A stretch of DNA of 64,000 bases from JADJPF01 sp964492845. Its GTDB lineage: Bacteria > Acidobacteriota > Blastocatellia > Chloracidobacteriales > JADJPF01. Both the position numbers and the translations under genes were made by a program. Below, in pieces: positions 27,368 to 35,255 of this stretch; positions within the stretch are counted from its first letter, which is position 1; each line of letters starts with the position of its first letter. The notes beneath the pieces are model-generated. The model worked only from the letters and a program-made list of their open reading frames with translations, searched no databases and was not told the origin of the DNA. The stretch lies in NCBI GenBank assembly GCA_964492845.1, contig CAZBMZ010000015.1, positions 1 through 64,000 of the forward strand, in the 5' to 3' direction.

Positions 27368-28312
27368 TTATTCATCATCTTCAACATCTACTATCTCAAA
27401 TGTTAAGGTTTCTGTTGTTGGGTTAGATAAATAGCTCATACTTCGTCTATAGATTTCTGCTAACACTTCTTCAAAATCCGTAAGAAAATCTATTGCACTA
27501 TTGTAGCGTTGATTTCTATCTTTAGCTAAACAACGTAAAATTACTTGGTCTAGCAAAATAGGAATATCTTTATCAAGGCTTGAGGGTGGAACAGGTTCTT
27601 CTTCTAAATGTCTCATCATTGTATCGCCTATAGAAAGCCCTCCTCTAAAGGGGTGGTTTCCTGTTAGCATTTCATAGGTAATTAATCCTAAAGCATATAT
27701 ATCAGCACGCTGATCTAATGGCTTATCTTGCCATTGTTCTGGAGACAGATAATCAACTGTTCCAAGAATATTACCTGCTTGGGTAATAGGCATAAAAGGG
27801 CCTTCTTGAGATTCTTCCAGCATTTTAGCAATACCAAAATCTAGTAATTTTACTAGTTCTCTTCCATCATTATCAATAACCATGATATTTTCTGGTTTTA
27901 AGTCTCGGTGTATAGCCCCTTGTTGATGAATACAATCTAATGCTGAACAAACTTGTTGAAGGATACGAAAGGCACGTCCTAAGAGGATTGCACCATCTTT
28001 TAGAAGATCTAAAAGGGTTTGCCCTACTACATATTCCATAACAAAAAATGGCAATCCCATATCTGTAAAACCACTATCATAAAGTGAAACAATACTTGGA
28101 TGGCGAATTTGAGATAAAAGAGCGATTTCGCGGGCAAAGTAGCGTTGGCGAGTTATTCGGGTAGCTGATTCTGCTGTAGGTTCCTGAATCATAAATTTAA
28201 TAGCTACTTCTCGTTTTTCTAACAAATCTTCTGCCTTATAAACTACTCCTATACCACCTTCTCCAAGTAGCTCTGTAATGATATATCTTCCCCCTAGCAA
28301 ATTGTCTGTCAT
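27368..28312 (-). CDS. Soluble Ser/Thr protein kinase (PknB-like)
   Basis: This 314-residue protein is essentially one Hanks-type kinase domain. The glycine loop GEGGIGVV is at 17-24, the ATP lysine at Lys39, the catalytic loop IHRDLKPEN with Asp137, and the DFG Asp158. The activation loop is followed by GTVDYLSPEQW, and the C-lobe has ADIYALGLITYEMLTG. After the kinase domain only about 30 acidic residues remain, and there is no transmembrane or extracellular sensor region, unlike PknB. The gene converges on the FHA-GAF-cyclase gene with 6 bases between stops; FHA domains bind phosphothreonine, so the cyclase is a plausible substrate or reader. That link is inference. Confidence 0.92.
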   Translation of the reverse strand: MTDNLLGGRYIITELLGEGGIGVVYKAEDLLEKREVAIKFMIQEPTAESATRITRQRYFAREIALLSQIRHPSIVSLYDSGFTDMGLPFFVMEYVVGQTLLDLLKDGAILLGRAFRILQQVCSALDCIHQQGAIHRDLKPENIMVIDNDGRELVKLLDFGIAKMLEESQEGPFMPITQAGNILGTVDYLSPEQWQDKPLDQRADIYALGLITYEMLTGNHPFRGGLSIGDTMMRHLEEEPVPPSSLDKDIPILLDQVILRCLAKDRNQRYNSAIDFLTDFEEVLAEIYRRSMSYLSNPTTETLTFEIVDVEDDE

Positions 28313-28476
28313 TATTTTAACTATTTAGTATTTATGATAGGATACGGCTTGCTTTTAACTTGCACATAATAACTTTTATAAGCTTTGTTGAAAAGAGTGA
28401 AAAGCTAAATATTCCGTTTAAGTTATTAAAAAATCATTAAATTATCTAAAACAAAATTTTAAATTTTGGAGAAAAT

Positions 28477-28815
28477 ATGGCTACACAAAATTTTAAATCT
28501 TTTGAAGATTTTTGGCCCTTTTATGTTCGTGAACATAGCCAATTTGCTACACGAGTTTTTCATTTTATTGGTACTTCTTTTGGCTTATTCTTTTTAGCAG
28601 CAACAATTTTTACTGGTAATTTATGGTTTCTTTTAGCTGGTTTAGTTGTCTCATATGCTTTTGCTTGGACTTCACATTTTTTTATTGAAAAGAACCGTCC
28701 TGCAACTTTTAAGCATCCATTTTATTCTTTCTTAGCTGATTTTAAGATGTATGCGCTTATGTGGCGTGGTCAAATGGGCCAAGAAGTAACTAAAGCTACT
28801 AGTCAAACCGCTTAA
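28477..28815 (+). CDS. Mpo1-like (DUF962) membrane protein
   Basis: This 112-residue protein matches the DUF962/Mpo1-like family. The N-terminal motif FEDFWPFYVREHSQFATRVFHFIGT is followed by two hydrophobic helices and the C-terminal FIEKNRPATFKHPFYSFLADFKM, all hallmarks of the family. Yeast Mpo1 is an iron-dependent dioxygenase in phytosphingosine and 2-hydroxy fatty acid oxidation, and the His residues here (H20, H29, H67 and H79 by position) are candidate metal ligands. The bacterial function is not established. A GGAGAA ribosome site precedes the ATG. It is a single gene, divergent from the kinase gene and convergent with the cytochrome gene. Confidence 0.8.
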   Translation: MATQNFKSFEDFWPFYVREHSQFATRVFHFIGTSFGLFFLAATIFTGNLWFLLAGLVVSYAFAWTSHFFIEKNRPATFKHPFYSFLADFKMYALMWRGQMGQEVTKATSQTA

Positions 28816-28848
28816 GTTACTGCTTAGAAACCTTTTAGAATTAATGGA

Positions 28849-29364
28849 TTAAGAAACAGGCTTAGCCGCGCCTCGATGACAAGTATAACAAGTTACTATT
28901 CCATTAGTTGGATATTTTGCATTTGTTTCCCGAACCATTTCTAGCATCTTACGTGCAGTAGCTTTCATTGGTTTGTCATCTTTGTTTAACTCTTCTGTAG
29001 AAACATGACAATAAGTACAATTTACTCCCAAACCTTCAGTAAAAGCTTTCATCACGGTTAAAACTTCACTTGCAGGAACACCTTTTAAGACTTGAATATT
29101 TTTATAAGTAGTCTCTGCTGGAGGTATATCTTTATCTACCTCACCAGATGCTTTTGCTCCAAAAGCCATCAATGCCCCTACTTTGCTGGGGGCATTACCA
29201 CTGGCACTAGAAGTATTATTAGTTGTTTTTTCTGGAGCTTCTGAAACTGTGTTATTAGCAGCAGGATTTGTTGCTCTAGCTTGATACTGAGCATTAAAAT
29301 AAAGAAAGCTAATAATAAACCCTACGATAAAACTAACTATTAATACACCTATATTTTTATTCAT
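28849..29364 (-). CDS. Diheme c-type cytochrome, reaction-centre-cytochrome-like
   Basis: This 171-residue protein has an N-terminal membrane anchor or uncleaved signal (residues 5-24), a low-complexity Ala/Asn/Ser/Thr linker, and a C-terminal domain with two CxxCH heme sites: CTYCH (116-120) and CTCH-type CYTCH (159-163). The arrangement, with a Met-containing helix (KATARKMLEMVRETN) between them, resembles half of the tetraheme photosynthetic reaction-centre cytochrome subunit, a family widespread in Acidobacteria without photosynthesis. It probably carries electrons in the periplasm; no oxidase or reaction-centre gene is nearby. A triple 9-base direct repeat lies upstream. The gene is 135 bases downstream of the Hsp70 operon and may have its own promoter. 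Confidence 0.82.
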   Translation of the reverse strand: MNKNIGVLIVSFIVGFIISFLYFNAQYQARATNPAANNTVSEAPEKTTNNTSSASGNAPSKVGALMAFGAKASGEVDKDIPPAETTYKNIQVLKGVPASEVLTVMKAFTEGLGVNCTYCHVSTEELNKDDKPMKATARKMLEMVRETNAKYPTNGIVTCYTCHRGAAKPVS

Positions 29365-29408
29365 TAAACAATTTACCTTACTTACTAATTTAAGCTTAGA
29401 ATAGTTTT

Positions 29409-29435
29409 TTGCTAGATTTGCTAGATTTGCTAGAT
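29409..29435. repeat. Three tandem copies of a 9-base unit
   Basis: The unit ttgctagat occurs three times without mismatch at 29409-29417, 29418-29426 and 29427-29435. It lies 45-71 bases upstream of the cytochrome c start (minus strand), at a distance typical of regulator sites. Replication slippage is the alternative explanation. Confidence 0.7.
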
Positions 29436-29499
29436 TTTAGTTAAGTTATAGTGTAGTTGTCGAGAAAGACTAGCTTAGTTCTTACCAGCTTACTTTTTA

Positions 29500-29778
29500 T
29501 CAAAGGCTATTTTGTTCTTTATCCATAAGCTCTTTAAGCTGATGTTTTGCTTGTTGAGCCTGAATATAACAACGTAGAGCAAGGAAAAAACCTATAACAG
29601 CAAAAATTAAAGGAGGGTTACCATCTACTTTTCCAAACCATAAAACTAGCTCTGCTACTAAAGTACCTAAAATTGCCCCAAAAATACCTCTGTAACCATC
29701 CTTTAACTTATCTTGATAATATTCTTGCTCATTGGCTTTTTCTTCTGTATCGTTTCTTGCTTCAAAATCTTGTTGCAT
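29500..29778 (-). CDS. Small membrane protein at the end of the Hsp70 operon
   Basis: I do not recognise this 92-residue protein. A charged N-terminus of about 27 residues (rich in Glu, Asn and Gln) leads into two hydrophobic helices (about 32-48 and 56-70) with a short polar turn (GKVDGNPP), then a charged helical tail. It begins 3 bases after the hsp70-like stop, so it is very likely co-translated with that gene. It may be a membrane partner for the chaperone module, but that is inference from position alone. Confidence 0.7.
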   Translation of the reverse strand: MQQDFEARNDTEEKANEQEYYQDKLKDGYRGIFGAILGTLVAELVLWFGKVDGNPPLIFAVIGFFLALRCYIQAQQAKHQLKELMDKEQNSL

Positions 29779-29781
29779 AAA

Positions 29782-31581
29782 CTATTCTTCTACATCCATA
29801 AGCAAATCTATTAGTTCATCGCAATATCCTTCGGCTTGCTCGCTATCATTATCATCAATAGCAGTTTTTATTTTTTCCACCACATCAGAAATTTTTTTAG
29901 ATAGAGAAGAAGATATTTCTGGATTAGCTAAAGCTGTTTTTGCCCTTTCTAGCAAAGCTTTTGTTCCAGGATCCATTCCTTCTTCTTTTCCTATATCAAT
30001 AAAATCTTCGTCTTCATCATCCTCATCATAATCTTCTTCATAATCTTCTTCTTGATTTAGGTTATAAAGAGCCGCTAATTTTGCTTGGCTTTCAGCAATA
30101 TCTTCAGCACTTAACTTTTGACGACTAGCCTTAAGTTTTTTGCTTACCTTAGCACCAGTTTTGCGTTCAACTACAGTAACATCTAAAATTGCATTAACAT
30201 CTAAACTAAAATTTACTGTAACTTCTGTTTGCCCTGAAGATAGATTAGGTTTTAAGTCCTCAACAAAAAAATCTCCTAACAAAACATTTTTTGAAGCAAT
30301 TGCTTCTTCACCTTGGTAGACCTTAATATGAATTTTATCTTGTCCTGGAAAAACTGTAGTAAACACCTTACTTTGTTGTACAGGAATAGTAGTATTATGC
30401 CTAATAAGAGGCTCAAATCTATCTGATACTAAATGCCCGCTAAAACTAATCTCTGCACATTCTATGCCTAAAGATAGAGGAGTCACATCAACTAAAATAG
30501 CGTCGATTTCTTCACCTGTAATTATTCCTGCTTGAACTGCTGCACCTAGAGCAACTGCCGCATCAGGGTCAATTTCAATATGTGGTTCCTGCTTCATATG
30601 CTCAGAAATTAATTCCCAAACAATCGGTGATCTAGTTGATCCTCCAACAAGTAACACTCGGTCTATATCTTCAACCGTTAGTTCTGCGTCTGCCAAAGCT
30701 TTATCTACTAGCTTTATTGTAGATTCTAACTTTTCAGCAATTAATGATTCAAACTCATCTCTTTTGACTTCTCGGCGAATATGTAAAGCTGAACCCTTTT
30801 TTGTCTCAGCAATATATTCTAGGCTAATTAAAGAATAAGGCACGCTAGAAAGCTCTATTTTAGCCTCTTCTGCTGCTCTTAAAAGTCTTGCCCATGCATA
30901 ATGATTTTCACGTAAATCTATTTTATGTTCCTTTGAAAATTCATCAGCAATTAGCCCTGCTAACATTTCGTCAAAATCATCCCCGCCTAAATGATTGTCT
31001 CCTGCTGTAGCTAAAACATCCACTATTTCATTATTTAACTCAATAACAGAAACGTCAAAAGTGCCTCCACCTAAGTCATAAACCAAGACTCTTAGTTCTT
31101 CCTCTCGATTTAATCCATAAGCTAAAGCCGAGGCAGTAGGCTCATTGATGATACGCTCTACCTTTAGTCCTGCAATTTCTCCTGCTTCTATTGTGGCTTG
31201 TCGTTGCAGTTCATTAAAATAGGCTGGGACAGTAATTACTGCCCTAGAAACACTTTCTTGTAAAAATTCTTCTGCTGCTTCTTTTAATTTTTTTAAGATA
31301 AAAGCTGATATTTCTTGTGGCGAGTACTCTTTAGCTGCCATAGAAACTTTTTCTGTCTTACCCATTTTGCGTTTTACTGATCGCACTGTATTTTCTGGCG
31401 ATACTACCCACTGATTACGCGCCGGATAGCCAACTAAAATTTCTTTTGTTGGTGACACTCCAACTACAGAAGGCAAAATATTTTTGTCATCTACTGATAT
31501 TAGTAAAGGGATACCATTTTTTATTACAGCTACTACGGAATTAGTTGTTCCTAGATCAATCCCAATAATTTTATCTGCCAT
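29782..31581 (-). CDS. Hsp70-family chaperone (DnaK paralogue)
   Basis: This 599-residue Hsp70 has a full nucleotide-binding domain: IGIDLGTTNS at 6-15, phosphate-2 motif DLGGGTFD at 169-176, and LLVGGSTRSP at 310-319. The interdomain linker VDVTPLSLG is at 364-372 and a beta substrate-binding domain follows. The lid is unusual: it is shorter than in DnaK and contains a run of Asp/Glu residues (about 511-529), and the DnaK-type C-terminal EEV motif is missing. It is likely a specialised paralogue rather than the main DnaK. It is in one operon with a J-protein, GrpE homologue and TPR protein upstream and a small membrane protein downstream, with gaps of 3-14 bases. Confidence 0.93.
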   Translation of the reverse strand: MADKIIGIDLGTTNSVVAVIKNGIPLLISVDDKNILPSVVGVSPTKEILVGYPARNQWVVSPENTVRSVKRKMGKTEKVSMAAKEYSPQEISAFILKKLKEAAEEFLQESVSRAVITVPAYFNELQRQATIEAGEIAGLKVERIINEPTASALAYGLNREEELRVLVYDLGGGTFDVSVIELNNEIVDVLATAGDNHLGGDDFDEMLAGLIADEFSKEHKIDLRENHYAWARLLRAAEEAKIELSSVPYSLISLEYIAETKKGSALHIRREVKRDEFESLIAEKLESTIKLVDKALADAELTVEDIDRVLLVGGSTRSPIVWELISEHMKQEPHIEIDPDAAVALGAAVQAGIITGEEIDAILVDVTPLSLGIECAEISFSGHLVSDRFEPLIRHNTTIPVQQSKVFTTVFPGQDKIHIKVYQGEEAIASKNVLLGDFFVEDLKPNLSSGQTEVTVNFSLDVNAILDVTVVERKTGAKVSKKLKASRQKLSAEDIAESQAKLAALYNLNQEEDYEEDYDEDDEDEDFIDIGKEEGMDPGTKALLERAKTALANPEISSSLSKKISDVVEKIKTAIDDNDSEQAEGYCDELIDLLMDVEE

Positions 31582-31595
31582 TATATTAACCTTTT

Positions 31596-32489
31596 CTATT
31601 TAGATTCTTTTACTACCACTACTTCTGCATAGCGAAGTATTTTATTTTCTTGACGATAACCTTTTCGTAAAACATTAGCTATTGTGCCAGCAGCTAAGTT
31701 TAGATCTGTAATAGCTTCTAGTGCTATGTGTAAACGAGGATCAAAAAGCTTCCCTTCTGTTTCTATTTGATGGATCCCTTCATTAGCTAATAAAGCTGTA
31801 AAACGCTCTTTAACTAGCTCTAAGCCTTCTAGCCAAGCTCTTATAGCTTCCTTCGTTGTATTTAATGCTTCTAACACTTCTAAGATTTCATCATCTTTTG
31901 CTAAATTATCAGACAGAGGTTGCTCTTGTTCAATTTCTATCAATATTTCACCTGTAAAAGCTACTTTTAACCTTTCTATTAAAGTAAGTTTTTTTGATTT
32001 TATTATAGTTTCTTTTACAGTTTGTTTTTTAACATTACTGTTTATATTCTCTTTATCTTTGCGTTTTAAGAGTGCATATCCATTATTTATAGCCGATTCA
32101 ATACCATCTAAAACAGGTAGCATATCTAAAGCAAAATCATTACGAGCTTGTTTTTTTTCTTTGGCTAATTGTTCTTCTTGAGTGGTTAAACTTTCTTCTA
32201 TTTGTTTTTCTTGTTGTTTTATAGTTTCTTGTAAAGCTGTTAAAAGAGTGGCGTTTTTTTGTTCTTGAGCTTCGCTTAAAGTATTTGCTTTATATTGAAC
32301 TCGATTTAGTTTTGTAATGTTGCGCTCAAGTTCTGCTAGCTGTTCACTTGATTTTTCTAACTTTGTAGAAAATTCGCTCAAATGCTCATTCAGTATTTTC
32401 ACTAGAACAAGGCTAAGTTTATCTGGTAGGGTTGATAGTAGATTTGTTAATTCCTCAACTTCAATTGATAGTGTTTCTTTAGCTTCCAT
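31596..32489 (-). CDS. GrpE-like nucleotide exchange factor with insertion
   Basis: This 297-residue protein has a long N-terminal coiled coil (about residues 40-125) and the GrpE features DFALDMLPVLDGIESAI and, near the C-terminus, FDPRLHIALEAI followed by a beta-rich VLRKGYRQENKILRYAEVVV end. GrpE releases ADP from Hsp70. It is about 100 residues longer than E. coli GrpE. Part of the extra length is an insertion of about 60-70 mostly charged residues between DGIESAINNG and EGLELVKERFTALL, the two halves of the usual helix region. It lies between the J-protein (13-base gap) and the Hsp70 gene (14-base gap). A GrpE role for the neighbouring Hsp70 is likely. Confidence 0.85.
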   Translation of the reverse strand: MEAKETLSIEVEELTNLLSTLPDKLSLVLVKILNEHLSEFSTKLEKSSEQLAELERNITKLNRVQYKANTLSEAQEQKNATLLTALQETIKQQEKQIEESLTTQEEQLAKEKKQARNDFALDMLPVLDGIESAINNGYALLKRKDKENINSNVKKQTVKETIIKSKKLTLIERLKVAFTGEILIEIEQEQPLSDNLAKDDEILEVLEALNTTKEAIRAWLEGLELVKERFTALLANEGIHQIETEGKLFDPRLHIALEAITDLNLAAGTIANVLRKGYRQENKILRYAEVVVVKESK

Positions 32490-32502
32490 CTTTAGTCACT
32501 TG

Positions 32503-32889
32503 CTATATTTTTATATTCTGAAAATCTTTTTGAAAAGAAATTTCTGATAACTTTAACTCTAATGCNNNNNNNNNNNNNNNNNNNNNNNNNNNNNNNNNNN
32601 NNNNNNNNNNNNNNNNNNNNNNNNNNNNNNNNNNNNNNNNNNNNNNNNNNNNNNNNNGTTGTAGTAAAAATAAATCGGCTAAAGCTCGTTTTTCAGGTGT
32701 GCGAAGTTGTTCATAAGCCGCACGGATTTCTTGGAATTTTTCAGCTTCTGTTTCTGGGGGATATTGTCTTACTAGCTGAAAATAAGCCCGTTTAATTTGT
32801 TCTTGAGAAGCTTTTCTATCTAGTCCTAAAGTTTTATAAGGATCCTTTGGTTTGTTAACTGTAGGTTGATTTTTAGAACCTTTTTTCAT
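32503..32889 (-). CDS. J-domain protein lacking HPD motif; interrupted by an assembly gap
   Basis: The N-terminal 76 residues form a J domain (DPYKTLGLDRKASQEQIKRA, then a helix III EKFQEIRAAYEQLRTPEKRALAD). At the helix II-III loop the usual HPD is replaced by PPE (residues 44-46, in RQYPPETEAE). HPD is needed for stimulating Hsp70 ATPase in the classical family, so the mode of action may differ. The middle of the gene is covered by 92 Ns (32566-32657), and the sequence resumes with about 20 residues before the stop. Protein length and frame across the gap are therefore uncertain. The ATG overlaps the stop of the TPR gene (ATGA), and grpE follows after 13 bases. Confidence 0.78.
   Translation of the reverse strand: MKKGSKNQPTVNKPKDPYKTLGLDRKASQEQIKRAYFQLVRQYPPETEAEKFQEIRAAYEQLRTPEKRALADLFLLQXXXXXXXXXXXXXXXXXXXXXXXXXXXXXXXALELKLSEISFQKDFQNIKI
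32566..32657. other. Assembly gap (92 Ns)
   Basis: A run of 92 Ns lies inside the J-domain gene. Since 92 is not a multiple of three and the size may be nominal, the reading frame and length of the J-protein cannot be trusted across it. Confidence 0.99.
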
Positions 32890-35231
32890 CGAAAACTCTC
32901 CTTGAAAAATTCCATTAATTTTTCTATATCTTCTCTATCTTGTGCAGATAGTTTTCTAGGATCTCTTGGCGGGCCGGCTGGAAATTTTTCCATTATTCGT
33001 ATTACTGAAATTGGTATATCATCCATATCAAACAATCCCCGACGTTTAGGACGAGAAATAAACCTTTCAAATTCATGGGTTTCTTCCACAACATCTTTTT
33101 CATTAGCAAGTTGAGCTTTACGCCGAGCTTCTTTTACTAAAGTTTTTGCTGATTTAATATCATCTTTATCATGAAAAGCTTTACAAGCTTCTACAAATTC
33201 TAAAACTCCACTTTGAGGACATTCTTTCTTTATACGATCTATATATCCCTGCTCCATCTTTTCTATTACTTCTTCTTTAACCTCCTCAAATTCTCTAGAA
33301 TGTAGAGTTAAAAATACATTTAGCAATACTTTTGCCTTAGATTCTTTTTTGTTTTTTTCTGCTTGATCAATAGCCTGATCAAAAAATTTTCTTGTCCAAG
33401 AAACATTTAATTCGCACGATACCACCATTTTGGCTTGAGCAATCCAAAACTCTGTTGATAAGTTAGCCTGTTGAGCTATTTCTAACATTATTTCTTCTGC
33501 AAACTTATTTGTACCTTTTACATGCAAAGATTCATGTAAAACTAAGCTTACCATCTTAAAATCTTTACCCGCAGACTGATAGGCTTGTTTTAGTAACGCA
33601 AGCGGATCACCTTTTTTTAATGTATCGGCAGTTATAGCTAGTTTTAAGAGCAATCTAACATCATTTGGAAGATCTTTTAAGGCTTTTTCAAGAAAATTAA
33701 ATTTCTTTTTCTTATCTGTAATATTTTCTGACTGATCCGCATAAATTAAAGATAAAAATTCCCTAGCACTTTTGTTATCAGGATCTAAAGCAAGAACTTT
33801 TCTCCAGATTTCTATAGCTTCATCTGTTTTTTCAGAAATAGTTAAAAGACTTGCTAGACTCTCTAAAGCAGCAACATTTTTTGGGTCAATTGCCAAAATA
33901 CGGTTAAGCTCATTTTGTGCAGCCTTTTCTTGATCATTTGCTACTAAAGTTTCTACTATTTCTAATCGTAGATCTATATCATTTTCAGCATATTTAAGCG
34001 CATTTTTTAAGCAAGTAAGAGCTTGGTCTGTATCTTCTTCCTTTTCATAACATTCTGCTGCACGTTTCCAAATAGCAGCTACTTGACTATCATTTAGGTA
34101 ATTATCGCTAGTCTCTTTTCTAGAGCGTCGCTTAAGCATTTCTCTCCAAGCTTCGGCTGCATTCTCCCAATTTTCTATGGCTTCTTCTGCCAAAGCTAAG
34201 TTTTGTGATAAACGACAACTCTTATCTTGTTCATTAGAACGTCGCCAGGCTTCAGCGGCACGCTTCCAATTTCCTTCGCTTGCTGCACTGTGTCCAATGT
34301 AATATTCTGCAAAAGCTGTTAGCTCTTTAACTATATCTAAAGTCTTTAACTTATTTGGTAAATTGCCAATAGAAGTTATTACTTGTTGCCATTTTTCCTC
34401 TTTTGCAGCATCAACTATTTGTTCAGTTAGTAAATAATCAAGATTAGTATTTAAGTGATCTTGAGCAAACCCAAAACTTTTAGCCTTTTGCCAAGCCGAT
34501 TGTGCTGCACCTTTCTCACCTTGACGCATAGCAGCAACACCTTTGTAGTATTCTAAAATACCTACAACATTTTTTTTGTAACCACCTTTATCAAGGCTTT
34601 TTTGAAAAGTTAAAACAGGTGAGGCAGTAATGTCTTGCTGCATTTGTGCTAGTGCTTGCCAAAATTCATATTTTGTTAGTTGAGTCTCAGTCAAAAAATC
34701 ATTGTTTTTACTAAAAATGACATTTTCAACTATTTTTAGTGTGCTAGCTTCTTCTAAATTCAAATTGCTAAAATCAGCTTTTTGATTACAAGCTAATTTA
34801 GCTAAAGTGTGTAAGTAACCTAAATTTGAATAATTTGGCTCTTTTGTAGCTACTTTGTCAAATTCTAGAACTGCTTCAGCAAAATTACCTGTTTGACATA
34901 AAGTAACTGCTAAAAAAAACTGAAGTCTTGTTTCTGTAGGACTAAGCGAAATAGCTTCTTTTAGATGCGTTATACGTAAACTAAAATCCGTAACATTGTT
35001 AGCTGCAAGTCGAAAATAAATTTCTGTAAGTAATTTTTCTGTTTTTTCTTGAGTATCTTTTTCTGCAAGTGCAAAAGCTTCTAAAGCCAAGTTTAAGGCT
35101 AGGTTAAGGTTTCCCGCTTGAAGTAGCCTTGATGCTTCATTTAACAAACTGCCAAGATCTTTTTGTGACTTTGCTTTAGCAACAGAACTAACCATTTTGG
35201 CATGTTGAAACTTCAATTTATTTTTCGCCAT
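32886..35231 (-). CDS. TPR-repeat protein of the Hsp70 operon
   Basis: This 781-residue soluble protein consists almost entirely of helical pairs of the tetratricopeptide type. Clear repeats include the segments around ATKEPNYSNLGYLHTLAKLA, AAYEKEEDTDQALTCLKNAL-like stretches near residue 400 and the textbook IAIDPKNVAALESLASLL region near 465-500. The C-terminus after about 720 is charged and contains a PKRRGLFDMDDIP segment, then a terminal helix. No signal peptide is present. Its stop overlaps the J-protein start by four bases. It may hold client proteins or act as co-chaperone; this is inference. It starts 24 bases after the lytic transglycosylase gene. Confidence 0.82.
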   Translation of the reverse strand: MAKNKLKFQHAKMVSSVAKAKSQKDLGSLLNEASRLLQAGNLNLALNLALEAFALAEKDTQEKTEKLLTEIYFRLAANNVTDFSLRITHLKEAISLSPTETRLQFFLAVTLCQTGNFAEAVLEFDKVATKEPNYSNLGYLHTLAKLACNQKADFSNLNLEEASTLKIVENVIFSKNNDFLTETQLTKYEFWQALAQMQQDITASPVLTFQKSLDKGGYKKNVVGILEYYKGVAAMRQGEKGAAQSAWQKAKSFGFAQDHLNTNLDYLLTEQIVDAAKEEKWQQVITSIGNLPNKLKTLDIVKELTAFAEYYIGHSAASEGNWKRAAEAWRRSNEQDKSCRLSQNLALAEEAIENWENAAEAWREMLKRRSRKETSDNYLNDSQVAAIWKRAAECYEKEEDTDQALTCLKNALKYAENDIDLRLEIVETLVANDQEKAAQNELNRILAIDPKNVAALESLASLLTISEKTDEAIEIWRKVLALDPDNKSAREFLSLIYADQSENITDKKKKFNFLEKALKDLPNDVRLLLKLAITADTLKKGDPLALLKQAYQSAGKDFKMVSLVLHESLHVKGTNKFAEEIMLEIAQQANLSTEFWIAQAKMVVSCELNVSWTRKFFDQAIDQAEKNKKESKAKVLLNVFLTLHSREFEEVKEEVIEKMEQGYIDRIKKECPQSGVLEFVEACKAFHDKDDIKSAKTLVKEARRKAQLANEKDVVEETHEFERFISRPKRRGLFDMDDIPISVIRIMEKFPAGPPRDPRKLSAQDREDIEKLMEFFKESFR

Positions 35232-35255
35232 AAAACTTACTCTTACTATATGCTC

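Noticed and set aside
29732..30031. Plus-strand frame rich in Ser over the Hsp70 C-terminus
   Set aside because: Its composition comes from reading the Asp/Glu codon run on the opposite strand; the Hsp70 frame explains the sequence.
32562..32795. Plus-strand frame across the N run
   Set aside because: Half of it is undefined bases, and the other half overlaps the J domain in antisense.
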